Shown: piece after piece, positions 1 through 8,578 of the stretch
Position numbering within the stretch: the first letter of the stretch is position 1
Layout: the number at the start of each line of letters is the position of its first letter
DNA from: Marinobacter sp. X15-166B
GTDB lineage: Bacteria > Pseudomonadota > Gammaproteobacteria > Pseudomonadales > Oleiphilaceae
Reading direction: 5' to 3'
Assembly: GCF_001752365.1 (NCBI RefSeq)
Contig: NZ_MEIY01000001.1
Span: 2,409,627-2,473,626 of the forward strand
DNA length: 64,000 nucleotides
Notes under the pieces: generated by a model
What the model saw: the letters and a program-made list of their open reading frames with translations, nothing else
What the model was told of the DNA's origin: nothing
The model's database searches: none
Made by a program: the position numbers and the translations under genes

Positions 1-478
1 ACATGCAGATCTCGGGTTCGGTGTCGCCGGCTTTGAAACTCACCAGTATTTCGGTCAACGGTTCGTGGGCATTGCGCCAGAAGGCGGTCACATTCATGTT
101 GCGGCGCGCTATGCGGGACAGATAGCCGACAATCAGCATGCGGTTATGGCAATGGCGAATCTTGGTGACGGACAGGCCCCGCGCCCGGCATTTGGCGTAG
201 CCCAGCTCAATGGCCAGGCTGGCGTTCCCCAGGATGGTGCGTTTGCCCGCATCGACCACACAGACGTCGGCGTCCTGATAAATGATGGCAGGGGGTTGCG
301 ACGCATCTTCATTAAGCAGGAAGTCGAGTCCTTTTTTCAGCGCCTCAATGCCGTTCAGGCCATGGGCCTCCATCCAGGCCACCATGTCCGCCGCATCCAT
401 GGCGTCACCTTCCTGAAAACCGATGCCGCCAAACGCCTTGCGGGCCAGCCCCTGCAACTCGTTGAGTGAGACTTTCAT
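1..478 (-). CDS. DUF3726 family protein, 3' end cut by window edge
   Basis: I translated the minus strand from an ATG at 476-478. It gives about 159 codons without a stop up to the window edge, so the C-terminus is missing. The N-terminus (MKVSLNELQGLARKAF, then a WMEAHGLNGIEAL stretch) matches my memory of the DUF3726 family, which has no established function. The start codon shares one base with the stop of the upstream 583-residue gene (TGATG), so the two are translationally coupled and belong to the same operon as the BCCT carrier, the M19-like protein and the aldehyde dehydrogenase. A catabolic or accessory role is inference from these neighbours. The family call is fairly confident; the role is unknown. 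Confidence 0.7.
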   Translation of the reverse strand, partial: MKVSLNELQGLARKAFGGIGFQEGDAMDAADMVAWMEAHGLNGIEALKKGLDFLLNEDASQPPAIIYQDADVCVVDAGKRTILGNASLAIELGYAKCRARGLSVTKIRHCHNRMLIVGYLSRIARRNMNVTAFWRNAHEPLTEILVSFKAGDTEPEICM

Positions 479-2229
479 CAGACGATGCTCCGAATGTGCC
501 CGGGTTCAGGGTGGTTGTCCTGCAGAACCGGTTCAGCGGGAAAACTCCAGTCATCCAGCTCCGCGACACTCAGCGTGGCATCGTTCAGTTCATGCACCAG
601 AGGCGCGCCCTGAAACAGGGTAATCCTGACCCAGCGTTCCGATTTGGGATCAAACCGGCCAGCACCGAAGAACGACAATTTGGTTCGCAGCAAATGCATG
701 GGCTTCATGTCCCGGTGCCATAAATTGGCGCGAATCTCGCCGTAAGGCGTATCGGCCATGGTCTGAAGGCGGCGCACGCAGGATTTCTGCTCCGGGTGGG
801 CCAGCAAAAATTCAACCACCATGGCGGTCGGGCAGTTCTGCAGAAACGCCACCAGTCTGTGGTAGCAGCGACAGAGGCGCGGTCCAATGGCCAGCGGCAG
901 CTCTTTGTCCGCACCGGCTTCCTGGTGGCGGATGCCCAGTCTGGGTTCTTCCTTCTCCGCAGAGCGGTACCAGAACCAGTAATTATCAGCAGGGTCCTGT
1001 TCGGAATAGTTCAGGGCCCAGCCAAACTTGTCCTCGATCAGGGCTTTCAGGTGCTCCGCCTTCATGTCCGGCTTCAGGTCCATGGATTCCTGATATCCGA
1101 ATTCATCGTCCAGGGTGTCGGTAAATTCCGGGTACAGCTCGATCAGCAGCGAATGGATCAATTCCTGTGCTTCCAGGGGGCAGTGCTGCAACGCCCAGGC
1201 GGTGAGTTGCCGGTACAAGTCACCGCTGGCCGGTGTTTGCTGCAGCCAGTCGATGATGGTCACCACAGCGGCTACCGTAGCCTGATTGCGGGCGGTTTGT
1301 GCAGCGTCCTCGGTGACGGTCTGCTGCAGATACACCCGGGCGCGGCGCAACAGCGCCAACAGCTGGTCCCGTTTGGGCGGACTCGCCGGCTGCTGCTGCG
1401 CGTATGCGAGCGCTCGTTCACGGCCGTATATCCATTGCTGGATCAGTTGCGGATGGTTGATCAGAAACGGCGCCATGCCCAGCCCGGTGGAGTTGCCAAT
1501 GCCCAGATAGCGTTGCAGGTCGGGGTCGAGACTGACGGCGCGCTCCGGAGCCCGGGCCCGGGCAAGGTGGTTCAGTTGCTCGATGGAAAAATGGCGAAGC
1601 ATATACACCGCACACATTTCCGCGGCAAACGGTCGGTTGAAATCCGGGTTGCCTTTCAGGCGGGCAAAATCGGCGATACCAAACTTGCCGTTGCCGTACA
1701 CTGCGGTGGTGCGGTAGAGATAACCCACCGCCGTGAGCCAGGCCGGATCCGGCTGGCGGCCATCGGCGAGAGCGGTCACAAAGTGGCTGAAATTGCGCAG
1801 GCTTTTGTTGGCCCGGGACAACACCAGAACCCTGGGGTGCTGTCGGCCGGCTTCCTGCAAAGGAACATTGTCCGCCATATGGGCCAGCAGCGAGTCCTCA
1901 ACCTCGCCGTCAACCAGCGCAAAGGTCAGGTCCCAGGCTTCCGCGATCACCCGGTCAGAGCGTGCCTCGGGGGGCAGTTCTCTGGAAAATATGACGCAGT
2001 GATAGCGGTTGGTGGGTGTGTTCAGGCGATAGATGGCGAGGCCGTGGCCATTGGCATCCAGATCAAACCGGGTGCGGGTGATCTGCCAGTGCTCTGTCAG
2101 CATCTTGCGGGTCAGTGAACGAACAAAGCTCAGCCTGCTCGCGTGCATGCTGCCCAAGCGGGCCAGGTCCATGACCAGGCTGGCGGGCCGCAGGCCATCG
2201 ATGCGGGCGGTTGATACGACCGGGGTCAT
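478..2229 (-). CDS. Unrecognised 583-residue protein in BCCT/ALDH operon
   Basis: This is a long open frame of 583 residues with no signal peptide or membrane segment that I can see, so probably a cytosolic protein. I do not recognise a catalytic motif. The N-terminal third is rich in Arg and aromatic residues (for example ITRTRFDLDANGHGLAIYRL), the middle has an LGIGNSTGLGMAPFLINHP stretch, and the rest is mixed and acidic. Its start lies 4 nt inside the end of the BCCT gene (ATGA-type overlap) and its stop overlaps the start of the DUF3726 gene. It is therefore translated with both, and is best viewed as a dedicated, undescribed component of this putative solute-catabolism operon. Confidence 0.75.
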   Translation of the reverse strand: MTPVVSTARIDGLRPASLVMDLARLGSMHASRLSFVRSLTRKMLTEHWQITRTRFDLDANGHGLAIYRLNTPTNRYHCVIFSRELPPEARSDRVIAEAWDLTFALVDGEVEDSLLAHMADNVPLQEAGRQHPRVLVLSRANKSLRNFSHFVTALADGRQPDPAWLTAVGYLYRTTAVYGNGKFGIADFARLKGNPDFNRPFAAEMCAVYMLRHFSIEQLNHLARARAPERAVSLDPDLQRYLGIGNSTGLGMAPFLINHPQLIQQWIYGRERALAYAQQQPASPPKRDQLLALLRRARVYLQQTVTEDAAQTARNQATVAAVVTIIDWLQQTPASGDLYRQLTAWALQHCPLEAQELIHSLLIELYPEFTDTLDDEFGYQESMDLKPDMKAEHLKALIEDKFGWALNYSEQDPADNYWFWYRSAEKEEPRLGIRHQEAGADKELPLAIGPRLCRCYHRLVAFLQNCPTAMVVEFLLAHPEQKSCVRRLQTMADTPYGEIRANLWHRDMKPMHLLRTKLSFFGAGRFDPKSERWVRITLFQGAPLVHELNDATLSVAELDDWSFPAEPVLQDNHPEPGHIRSIV

Positions 2230-3821
2230 GGCGCTTCCTCTACTTTGCGACTGTCAGCAGGTTTGGGGGCAACCGGGGTGGCGATCAAACCCTGCTCCCT
2301 TGCCATGGCATAGGCCAGTTTCGGGCCCAGCCATAAGGACGGCAGCAGGATCAGCGAGACCGGTATGGCGGTAAGCACAATAAACTGTTGCAGCACGCTG
2401 ATTTGACCGGCGCCCATGTACAACAGGATGGCCGCCATAACGGCCATGGTAATGCCCCAGAAGGCCCGTACAACGGTTTTGGGGCGGTCGTGCCCGGAGC
2501 TGACCACGGCAATGGCGTAGCTCATGGAGTCGCCGGTGGTGGCTACGAACACAGTGGTCAGCAACAGGATCGCCAGCGCCATCAGGGAGCCACCCGGCAG
2601 TGCCTGGGCGACCGTCAGTGTGGCGACATCAAACTGGAAGGTGTTCAGAGCTTCGGTGAGATCGATGGTGCCGTTCAGCTGATAGAAAATTCCCGAACCG
2701 CCCAGCAGGGTAAACCAGATGGTGGTGGCTATCGGGGCCATCACCGCCACCGCCAGAATCATTTCACGGATGCTGCGGCCGCGGGAGATGCGGGCCACAA
2801 AGATTGCCATCAGCGGGGCATAGCCCATGAACCAGGCAAAAAAGAACACCGTCCACCACTGCATCCACCAGTCCGGTGCCGTGCCGGCCGTCATGGTGGC
2901 CATTTCAACAAAAGAAGACAGGTATTGCCCGAACCCCTGAAAGTAGGTGTTGATGAGGAAGATGGTCGGCCCGAAGATGAAAATAACCGCGGCAACCGCC
3001 AGCGCCAGTAACACATTCAGTTGACTCAAGAGCTGAATGCCCCGATGTATGCCGGTCACCGCCGAGGTCACATAGACACAGGCCAGAATGACCAGAATGA
3101 CCATCTGGGTGCCAATGCCATCCGAGAAGCCAAACAGTTGGTTGAACCCAAAGCTCACCTGGGTCGCCAGAAAACCAATGGGACCGACGGTTCCCGCGAC
3201 CACCGCAATCACGCAGCAGGCATCAACCACGCTGCCGAACCAGCCGCCCATGACACGCTCACCAAACACCGGGTAGAGCAGGGTGCGCGGTTGCAAGGGT
3301 TTGCCCTGCACATAATGGCTGTGGGCAAAGACCACCGCGGCTAAGGTACCCAGCACCGCCCAGGCGAGAAAACCCCAATGCATGAAGGACTGGGCCATGG
3401 CCCCGGGAATGGCCTCTGCCGTGCCTGCTTCACTGCTGAAACTGGGCGGGGTGACGACAAAATGGTAAATGGGTTCACCTGCGGCAAAAAACACGCCGCC
3501 GCCGGCGAGCAGGGTGCACATGATAATGGCCAGCCATTTGAACGTGCTCATTTCCGGCTGATCCAGATTGCCGATCTTGGCCCGCGCCGCGGGGGTGCAG
3601 GCCAGCCCGATGGCAATAAAGAAGGTCATCATCAACAGGAGCTGAAAATAGGACCCGAAGACCTTGGCGGTCCAGGCGAATCCGGTACCGATCAAGCTGG
3701 CAATCCCGTCTAGGTCGAACAGGGACAACGCGACGAAGAGGACAATAAAACCCACGCTGAGCGTCAGTACAATGGGGTCCCCGAGGGTCTGGCGGTGTGC
3801 GTGGCTGGTGTTGTTGTTCAT
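2226..3821 (-). CDS. BCCT family betaine/carnitine/choline-type transporter
   Basis: This inner-membrane secondary carrier has about 12 hydrophobic segments across 531 residues, the usual BCCT length. The family signature around TM8 is visible (WWTVFFFAWFMGYAPLMAIF followed by VARISRGRS), as is an AAGEPIYHF segment after TM3. The tryptophan- and tyrosine-containing boxes fit binding of a quaternary ammonium or similar zwitterion. I chose the ATG at 3821, seven codons inside the longest frame, because AAAAGGGA precedes it at proper spacing. It is co-transcribed with the M19-like and aldehyde dehydrogenase genes, so it probably imports the compound they process rather than serving only osmoprotection. 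The substrate cannot be read from sequence. Confidence 0.9.
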   Translation of the reverse strand: MNNNTSHAHRQTLGDPIVLTLSVGFIVLFVALSLFDLDGIASLIGTGFAWTAKVFGSYFQLLLMMTFFIAIGLACTPAARAKIGNLDQPEMSTFKWLAIIMCTLLAGGGVFFAAGEPIYHFVVTPPSFSSEAGTAEAIPGAMAQSFMHWGFLAWAVLGTLAAVVFAHSHYVQGKPLQPRTLLYPVFGERVMGGWFGSVVDACCVIAVVAGTVGPIGFLATQVSFGFNQLFGFSDGIGTQMVILVILACVYVTSAVTGIHRGIQLLSQLNVLLALAVAAVIFIFGPTIFLINTYFQGFGQYLSSFVEMATMTAGTAPDWWMQWWTVFFFAWFMGYAPLMAIFVARISRGRSIREMILAVAVMAPIATTIWFTLLGGSGIFYQLNGTIDLTEALNTFQFDVATLTVAQALPGGSLMALAILLLTTVFVATTGDSMSYAIAVVSSGHDRPKTVVRAFWGITMAVMAAILLYMGAGQISVLQQFIVLTAIPVSLILLPSLWLGPKLAYAMAREQGLIATPVAPKPADSRKVEEAP

Positions 3822-3869
3822 AGCGCGTCCCTTTTTATTCAAATTATTAACGTTGACGGTAGCCAGCGG

Positions 3870-4862
3870 CTAACTTTCTGCCGGTGTGCCCTGAGTTAAC
3901 TGATGCAGCCAGTTACGCCCCATGATCTTTTCGATGTCGGTTACGGCAAACCCTTTTTGGCGCAAGCCACTGATCAGGTTGGGGAAGTCGCGGTTGTCGC
4001 GGAACCACTCCAGGGGCGCGGGCCAACCCGCGTTGCTTTTATTGCCTTCACCAAAATCCATTTCCTTGGACCAGCGCCCGTTGCGCATCCAATCCAGTAC
4101 CGACTGTGGCTGGCCCTGGCAGAGGTCGGTGCCAATACCGATGTGGTCGACGCCCATCAGTTCGGCGGTATCCGCGACCATGTTACAAAAGCTCTCCAGA
4201 GTGCAATCGGGGCCGTCTTTCAGGTGGAAGGGGTACACACTAAAGCCTAGCAGCCCGCCACTGTCGGCGAGGGCTTTTAACACTTCGTCCGACTTGTTGC
4301 GTTTGGCCGGGTGAAAACTGGCAGGGTTGGCGTGGGAGATAATCACCGGCCGCCGGGACAGCTCGATGGCTTCCAGAGTGGAGCGCTCGGAACTGTGGGA
4401 CATGTCGATGATCATGCCCACCCGGTTCATTTCTTCGATCACCTGCCGCCCAAAACGGGTGATGCCGGGGTCGTTGGCCTCGTAACACCCTGTCGCCAAC
4501 AGACTCTGGTTGTTGTAGGTCAGCTGCATGATCAGCAGGCCGAGCCGGCGCATCACCGCGACCATATCAATATCGTCTTCGATGGGTGAGCAGTTCTGGG
4601 CTCCGAAGAACACCCCGACGCGGTTGCTGTCCCGCGCGCGTTCAATATCCGCCGGCTCATACACCGGCATGATCAGGTCGGCGTGCTGCTCGAAGCGGCG
4701 ATGCCAGTCGCCGAAGCGCGACAGGGTCTCACGGGTGTTTTCGTGATACACCAGCGTGGCGTGCACGGCATTGACGCCACCCTCGCGCATCTGTTCAAAA
4801 ATCTCCCGGGACCAGTTGGAGTATTGGAGCCCGTCTATGGTGAGCATGGGGTTGGTTGTCAT
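3870..4862 (-). CDS. Peptidase M19 (membrane dipeptidase-like) protein with incomplete metal site
   Basis: The 330 residues follow the M19 renal-dipeptidase fold: IIDMSHSS with the conserved His, PVIISHANP with the second His, a downstream RNKSDE and GVDHIGIGTD with the conserved Asp. The N-terminal DGHxD ligand pair is replaced by IDGLQYSNW, and the bridging-Glu region reads FFGAQNCSPIEDD. Classical dipeptidase activity is therefore doubtful. From memory, the same changes occur in the M19-like protein encoded beside Pseudomonas dimethylglycine/glycine-betaine catabolism genes. The ATG at 4862 lies 4 nt after the aldehyde dehydrogenase stop, which implies coupling. It may act on a non-peptide substrate in the same pathway; that is inference. 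Confidence 0.8.
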   Translation of the reverse strand: MTTNPMLTIDGLQYSNWSREIFEQMREGGVNAVHATLVYHENTRETLSRFGDWHRRFEQHADLIMPVYEPADIERARDSNRVGVFFGAQNCSPIEDDIDMVAVMRRLGLLIMQLTYNNQSLLATGCYEANDPGITRFGRQVIEEMNRVGMIIDMSHSSERSTLEAIELSRRPVIISHANPASFHPAKRNKSDEVLKALADSGGLLGFSVYPFHLKDGPDCTLESFCNMVADTAELMGVDHIGIGTDLCQGQPQSVLDWMRNGRWSKEMDFGEGNKSNAGWPAPLEWFRDNRDFPNLISGLRQKGFAVTDIEKIMGRNWLHQLTQGTPAES

Positions 4863-4866
4863 GGCA

Positions 4867-6306
4867 TCAGGCTCGCACGTAACAGGTTTTGACCACGGTA
4901 TAAAACTCACGGGCGTACTGACCCTGTTCGCGGGGGCCAAAGCTGGAGTTTTTGCGACCGCCAAAGGGTACATGGTAGTCGGTGCCCGCCGTCGGCAGGT
5001 TAACCATCACACAGCCGGTTTCAGCGCGGGCCTTGAAATCGGACGCGATTTTCAGGGAGTTGGTGATGATGCCCGCCGTGAGCCCGTACTGGGTATCGTT
5101 CAGGGTCGCCAGAGCGGTTTCGTAATCGGGGACGCGAATCACGCAGGCAATGGGGCCGAAGATCTCCTCACGGTTAATGGCCATGTCGTTGGTGGTGTCG
5201 GTGAACAGGGCTGGCTGCATGTAGTAACCTTCGGTTTCGGCGTTGATCCGGGAGCCGCCAAACGCCAGCGTGGCGCCGTCTTGCTGAGCGCGGTCAATCC
5301 ACTCCAGATTGGATGCCAGTTGTCGCTGGTCGGCGATGGGGCCGATCTGCACACCGTCCCGGAGGGCATGCCCCACGGTGGCTGATTCCAGGCGGGCTTT
5401 CAGGCGGGCGACGAACGCATCGTGTATGCCATCGGTCACAATCAGGCGGGACGAAGCGGTACACTTTTGGCCGGAACCCGAGTAGGCACCGTTGAATGCC
5501 GCTTCTACCGCCAGATCGAGATCCGCATCGTCGAGCACAATGAGGGCGTTCTTGGAGCCCATTTCCAGCTGGCATTTGACCAGGTTACCGGCGGTGGCCG
5601 CGGCCACCTGACGGCCCACTTCAAGGGAGCCGGTGAAGGTAATGGCGTCAATGTCGGGGCTGTTGATCAGGGTGTCACCGATTTGCGCTCCGGAGCCCAT
5701 CACCAGATTGAAGGTGCCGGCAGGCAGATCCTGCTGGCTGATGATTTCGGTTAACGCCCAGGCGCTGGCGGGCACGAGGTTGGCGGGCTTGAACACCACT
5801 GCGTTGCCAAACGCCAGCGCCGGCGCAATCTTCCAGACGGCGGTGGCCATGGGGAAGTTCCAGGGGCTGATGATGCCCACCACCCCCAGGGGCTCCCGGC
5901 GGATGTCGATTTCCACCCCCGGGCGCACGGATTCGGCGCGCTCGTCAATCTGGCGTAACACCTCCGCAGCGTAGTAATGGAAAAACTGACCGGAGCGATA
6001 CACTTCCCCTTTACCTTCCGCCAGAGGCTTGCCTTCTTCCCGGGACAAGAGTTCGCCCAGTTCGTCTTTACGGGCAATCAACTGGTCACCAATGGCCATC
6101 AGAATGTTGTAACGCTGCTCCAGACCACTGTTGCGCCATTCTGAAAAACCTTTTCTGGCGGCGCGGATCGCGTCCCGGGCCTGCTGCACGGTGGCCTGGT
6201 CGAATTCGCCCACACGGTCACTCACATCGGACGGGTTGATGTTGTTGATGCGGGTCTCGCCCGGGACCCACTGGCCATCGATAAAAAGCGGATGAGATTG
6301 GGACAT
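4867..6306 (-). CDS. NAD(P)-dependent aldehyde dehydrogenase (semialdehyde-type)
   Basis: This ALDH-superfamily enzyme of 479 residues oxidises an aldehyde to a carboxylate. The cofactor-binding and catalytic landmarks are clear: SPWNFPMATAVWKIAPAL, FTGSLEVGRQ, general-base Glu in CQLEMGSKNALIV, nucleophilic Cys in SGSGQKCTASSR, and EEIFGPIACV. The general look is that of ketoglutarate-semialdehyde or succinate-semialdehyde-like dehydrogenases, but the substrate is not assignable. The ATG at 6306 has CAGGAG upstream; the longer frame beginning at 6351 lacks this. It is the first gene of the minus-strand operon and faces a LysR regulator across a 110-bp spacer, consistent with inducible expression. 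Confidence 0.88.
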   Translation of the reverse strand: MSQSHPLFIDGQWVPGETRINNINPSDVSDRVGEFDQATVQQARDAIRAARKGFSEWRNSGLEQRYNILMAIGDQLIARKDELGELLSREEGKPLAEGKGEVYRSGQFFHYYAAEVLRQIDERAESVRPGVEIDIRREPLGVVGIISPWNFPMATAVWKIAPALAFGNAVVFKPANLVPASAWALTEIISQQDLPAGTFNLVMGSGAQIGDTLINSPDIDAITFTGSLEVGRQVAAATAGNLVKCQLEMGSKNALIVLDDADLDLAVEAAFNGAYSGSGQKCTASSRLIVTDGIHDAFVARLKARLESATVGHALRDGVQIGPIADQRQLASNLEWIDRAQQDGATLAFGGSRINAETEGYYMQPALFTDTTNDMAINREEIFGPIACVIRVPDYETALATLNDTQYGLTAGIITNSLKIASDFKARAETGCVMVNLPTAGTDYHVPFGGRKNSSFGPREQGQYAREFYTVVKTCYVRA

Positions 6307-6360
6307 GAAAGGCTCCTGATTAAATTTTAGGCATGGGCCGATGGTAGCCAAGGTGTCATA

Positions 6361-6405
6361 ATAAATATAATCAATAATTAGGATTAAGCGGTAAGGTATA
6401 TTTAT
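6361..6405. promoter_or_regulatory. Candidate LysR operator: 9-bp inverted repeat between divergent ALDH operon and lysR
   Basis: ATAAATATA at 6361-6369 is repeated as its exact reverse complement TATATTTAT at 6397-6405, within the AT-rich 110-bp spacer between the divergent genes. The second arm ends just before the AGGAGG of lysR. Position and symmetry fit a LysR-type binding site controlling both promoters. Binding itself is inference. Confidence 0.5.
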
Positions 6406-6416
6406 CAGGAGGGAGG

Positions 6417-7322
6417 ATGCTGCCAGAACTGAAGATTCAACAATTACGGTACATTGTGGCCATCGTCGACGAGGGCAGTTTTCATGGTGCGGCGCGACGT
6501 ATGCACCGTTCCCAGCCGGCTCTGTCCATGGCGGTGCGCGAGCTGGAGCAACGGCTGGAGCAGGCGTTGTTCGAGCGCGGGTCGAAAACGGGGCTCACGC
6601 CTTTCGGTGCTTATTGCGTGCCCCGATTTCGCGAACTGCTCGGTATGCACGACCGCATCGCCCGGGACGTCAGTTTGCAGGCCGAGGGGCGGGAGGGCCA
6701 CATCCACATCGCCGTCGTCCCCTCGGTCGCCAGCCGGGTCATGCCCGCGTTGCTGGCCGAGTTCATCACCCGTTTCCCGGGCCTGAACATCAACCTTCAC
6801 GATGAAAACGCTGAGGCGGTGTGCAACATGGTGACCGCCGGTGAGGTGGAGCTGGGCATCACCAGCCTGTGGCAGAACAATGACAGCCTGGACTACAGTC
6901 ATTTGTTTGCGGATGAAGTCGGGGTGGTCTGCCGGCAGGATCATCCGCTGGCGGCACAGCGCAGTCTGGGGTGGCGGGAGTTACAGGGGGAGAAGCTCAT
7001 CCGCAACGGCACCTCCCGGCTGTTGCTCAACACCGCCGCCGCCAGTCTGGTGGAGAACAGCGAATTCTATATCTCCAATATGATCTCGTTGATCGCGATG
7101 CTGGAGGCGGGGGCGGGTGTCACCACTCTGCCGCAACTGGCTTTTCCGGAGCATCGTCCGGAATTACGGTTCATCCCGCTCCATGACCCTTCGGTTGTGC
7201 GCAGGATCGGTTTGGTGAAGGCCAGTCAACGCAGCCTGACCCCGGCCGCTCAGGCCATGGAGGCGTTTGTGCTGGACAAGATAAACGGCAGTCGCACGGA
7301 TCAATCGGACGGGCGTACGTAG
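6417..7322 (+). CDS. LysR family transcriptional regulator
   Basis: This 301-residue protein has the LysR layout: an N-terminal winged helix-turn-helix (residues about 5-64, with AARRMHRSQPALSMAVRELE) and a C-terminal periplasmic-binding-protein-like sensor domain beginning around GHIHIAVVPS. AGGAGGGAGG lies immediately upstream of the ATG. It is divergent from the aldehyde dehydrogenase/M19/BCCT operon, the usual arrangement for a regulator activating its neighbour in response to a pathway metabolite. Its last 22 bp overlap convergently the 3' end of the cyclopropane synthase gene. The inducer is unknown. Confidence 0.92.
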   Translation: MLPELKIQQLRYIVAIVDEGSFHGAARRMHRSQPALSMAVRELEQRLEQALFERGSKTGLTPFGAYCVPRFRELLGMHDRIARDVSLQAEGREGHIHIAVVPSVASRVMPALLAEFITRFPGLNINLHDENAEAVCNMVTAGEVELGITSLWQNNDSLDYSHLFADEVGVVCRQDHPLAAQRSLGWRELQGEKLIRNGTSRLLLNTAAASLVENSEFYISNMISLIAMLEAGAGVTTLPQLAFPEHRPELRFIPLHDPSVVRRIGLVKASQRSLTPAAQAMEAFVLDKINGSRTDQSDGRT

Positions 7323-8464
7323 CCGCCGGGGACGCCTTTTTTGGCGAGCACCCATTGCCATAATTGCAGATCCCGGGCACGGAAGGCTCCGGCACAAGAC
7401 AGCAGGTAATAGCGCCACATCCGGTGAAAGCGATCCCCCAGAGTGTCGCGGAATCGTGGCCAGGCCGCCTCGAAATTGGCGTGCCAGGCCATCAGTGTCT
7501 TGTCGTAATCGGCACCGAAATTTTGCAGATCTTCGACGATAAACCGGCCTTCGCAGGCATCGGCGATCTGGCGGATGGAGGGTAAGTCCCCGTTGGGGAA
7601 AATGTATTTTCCGGTCCAGGGGTCGGGCACGGTCGTGGTTTTGGCCTTGCCAATGGTGTGCAGCAGAAACAACCCGTCGTCGGTGAGGGCGTTGGCCGCG
7701 ATGCGCAGAAATTCGTGATGATTCTTTCGGCCTACATGTTCAAACATACCGACACTGGCGATGCGGTCGTATTTGCCGTGCAGATCCCGGTAATCCTGCA
7801 GCCGGATCTCGATGGGGAGGCCTGCGTAATGCGCCTGTACCCAGTCGGCCTGGGCCTGGGAAACGGTTAACCCCACGCATTCGACGCCATAGTGTTCCGC
7901 CGCGTAGCCCATAAAACTGCCCCAGCCGCAGCCAATGTCCAGCACCCGCATACCCGCTTGCAGGCCCAGTTTGCGACAGATCAAATCCAGCTTTGCTTCC
8001 TGGGCGGCCGCCAGAGTGTCGGCCTTCTTCCAGTAGCCGCAACTGTAGGTCATCCGTGGATCAAGCATGGCCTGATAGAAATCGTTCCCCAGATCGTAAT
8101 GGACTTTGGCCACCTCCCAGGCGCGTTTGCCCTGTTGCAGGTTGCGCAAAGTGGCGCTGAGAAAATAGATGAATTGCTGGCGAGGTTTGAAATGGTGATT
8201 GAGCCGATGGCTTAGCAACCGGTAGAAAAACTCATCCAGCCGGTCGACGTCCCAGTCGCCGTCCATATAGGCTTCGCCGAACCCCAGGTTGCCCTTGGTT
8301 ATGGCACGTTCGATCACCCCGGGGGCGTTGAGCCTGATATCCCAGGGGCGCTTGCCACCGATGTGGATGTCGGCTGTGGCCAGTAACCCGGAAATTGCAC
8401 GGTGGAGCTCTGAATCGGATGCATCAGGGTCTGGCAGGGTTTGAGCATTATGGCTTCCAGTCAT
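7301..8464 (-). CDS. cfa: Cyclopropane-fatty-acyl-phospholipid synthase
   Basis: This enzyme methylates cis double bonds of membrane phospholipid acyl chains using S-adenosylmethionine. The 387 residues contain the SAM-binding motif VLDIGCGWGSF, the preceding KVHYDLGNDFYQAMLDP and MTYSCGYW segments, and SVGMFEHVG, all standard for Cfa; the length also fits. The start at 8464 has GGAG upstream. It is monocistronic on the minus strand and divergent from a small monooxygenase-like gene. Its product would adjust membrane fluidity under acid, salt or stationary-phase stress, which fits the osmoadaptation theme nearby. Confidence 0.93.
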   Translation of the reverse strand: MTGSHNAQTLPDPDASDSELHRAISGLLATADIHIGGKRPWDIRLNAPGVIERAITKGNLGFGEAYMDGDWDVDRLDEFFYRLLSHRLNHHFKPRQQFIYFLSATLRNLQQGKRAWEVAKVHYDLGNDFYQAMLDPRMTYSCGYWKKADTLAAAQEAKLDLICRKLGLQAGMRVLDIGCGWGSFMGYAAEHYGVECVGLTVSQAQADWVQAHYAGLPIEIRLQDYRDLHGKYDRIASVGMFEHVGRKNHHEFLRIAANALTDDGLFLLHTIGKAKTTTVPDPWTGKYIFPNGDLPSIRQIADACEGRFIVEDLQNFGADYDKTLMAWHANFEAAWPRFRDTLGDRFHRMWRYYLLSCAGAFRARDLQLWQWVLAKKGVPGGYVRPSD

Positions 8465-8492
8465 AATGGTTACTCCGCTGCGACGGATTCAT

Positions 8493-8523
8493 ACTAATTG
8501 TTGGACTATAGTGATCAGTTAGT
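8493..8523. promoter_or_regulatory. Imperfect inverted repeat in cfa / monooxygenase-like divergent spacer
   Basis: ACTAATTG at 8493-8500 and CAGTTAGT at 8516-8523 match as reverse complements at 7 of 8 positions. They flank a TATAGT that could serve as a -10 element. They lie in the 114-bp spacer between cfa (minus) and the small plus-strand gene. A regulator site is possible but unsupported beyond symmetry. Confidence 0.25.
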
Positions 8524-8578
8524 CAAACCGCCGCGTGTCGCAGCGCCGATTCATAGACGAGCCGGAACAGGGGGAAGC

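Noticed and set aside
796..2118. 440-codon open frame on the plus strand
   Set aside because: It lies wholly opposite the 583-residue minus-strand gene, has no ribosome site and its composition is a shadow of the real frame. GC-rich codon bias produces many such frames in this window.
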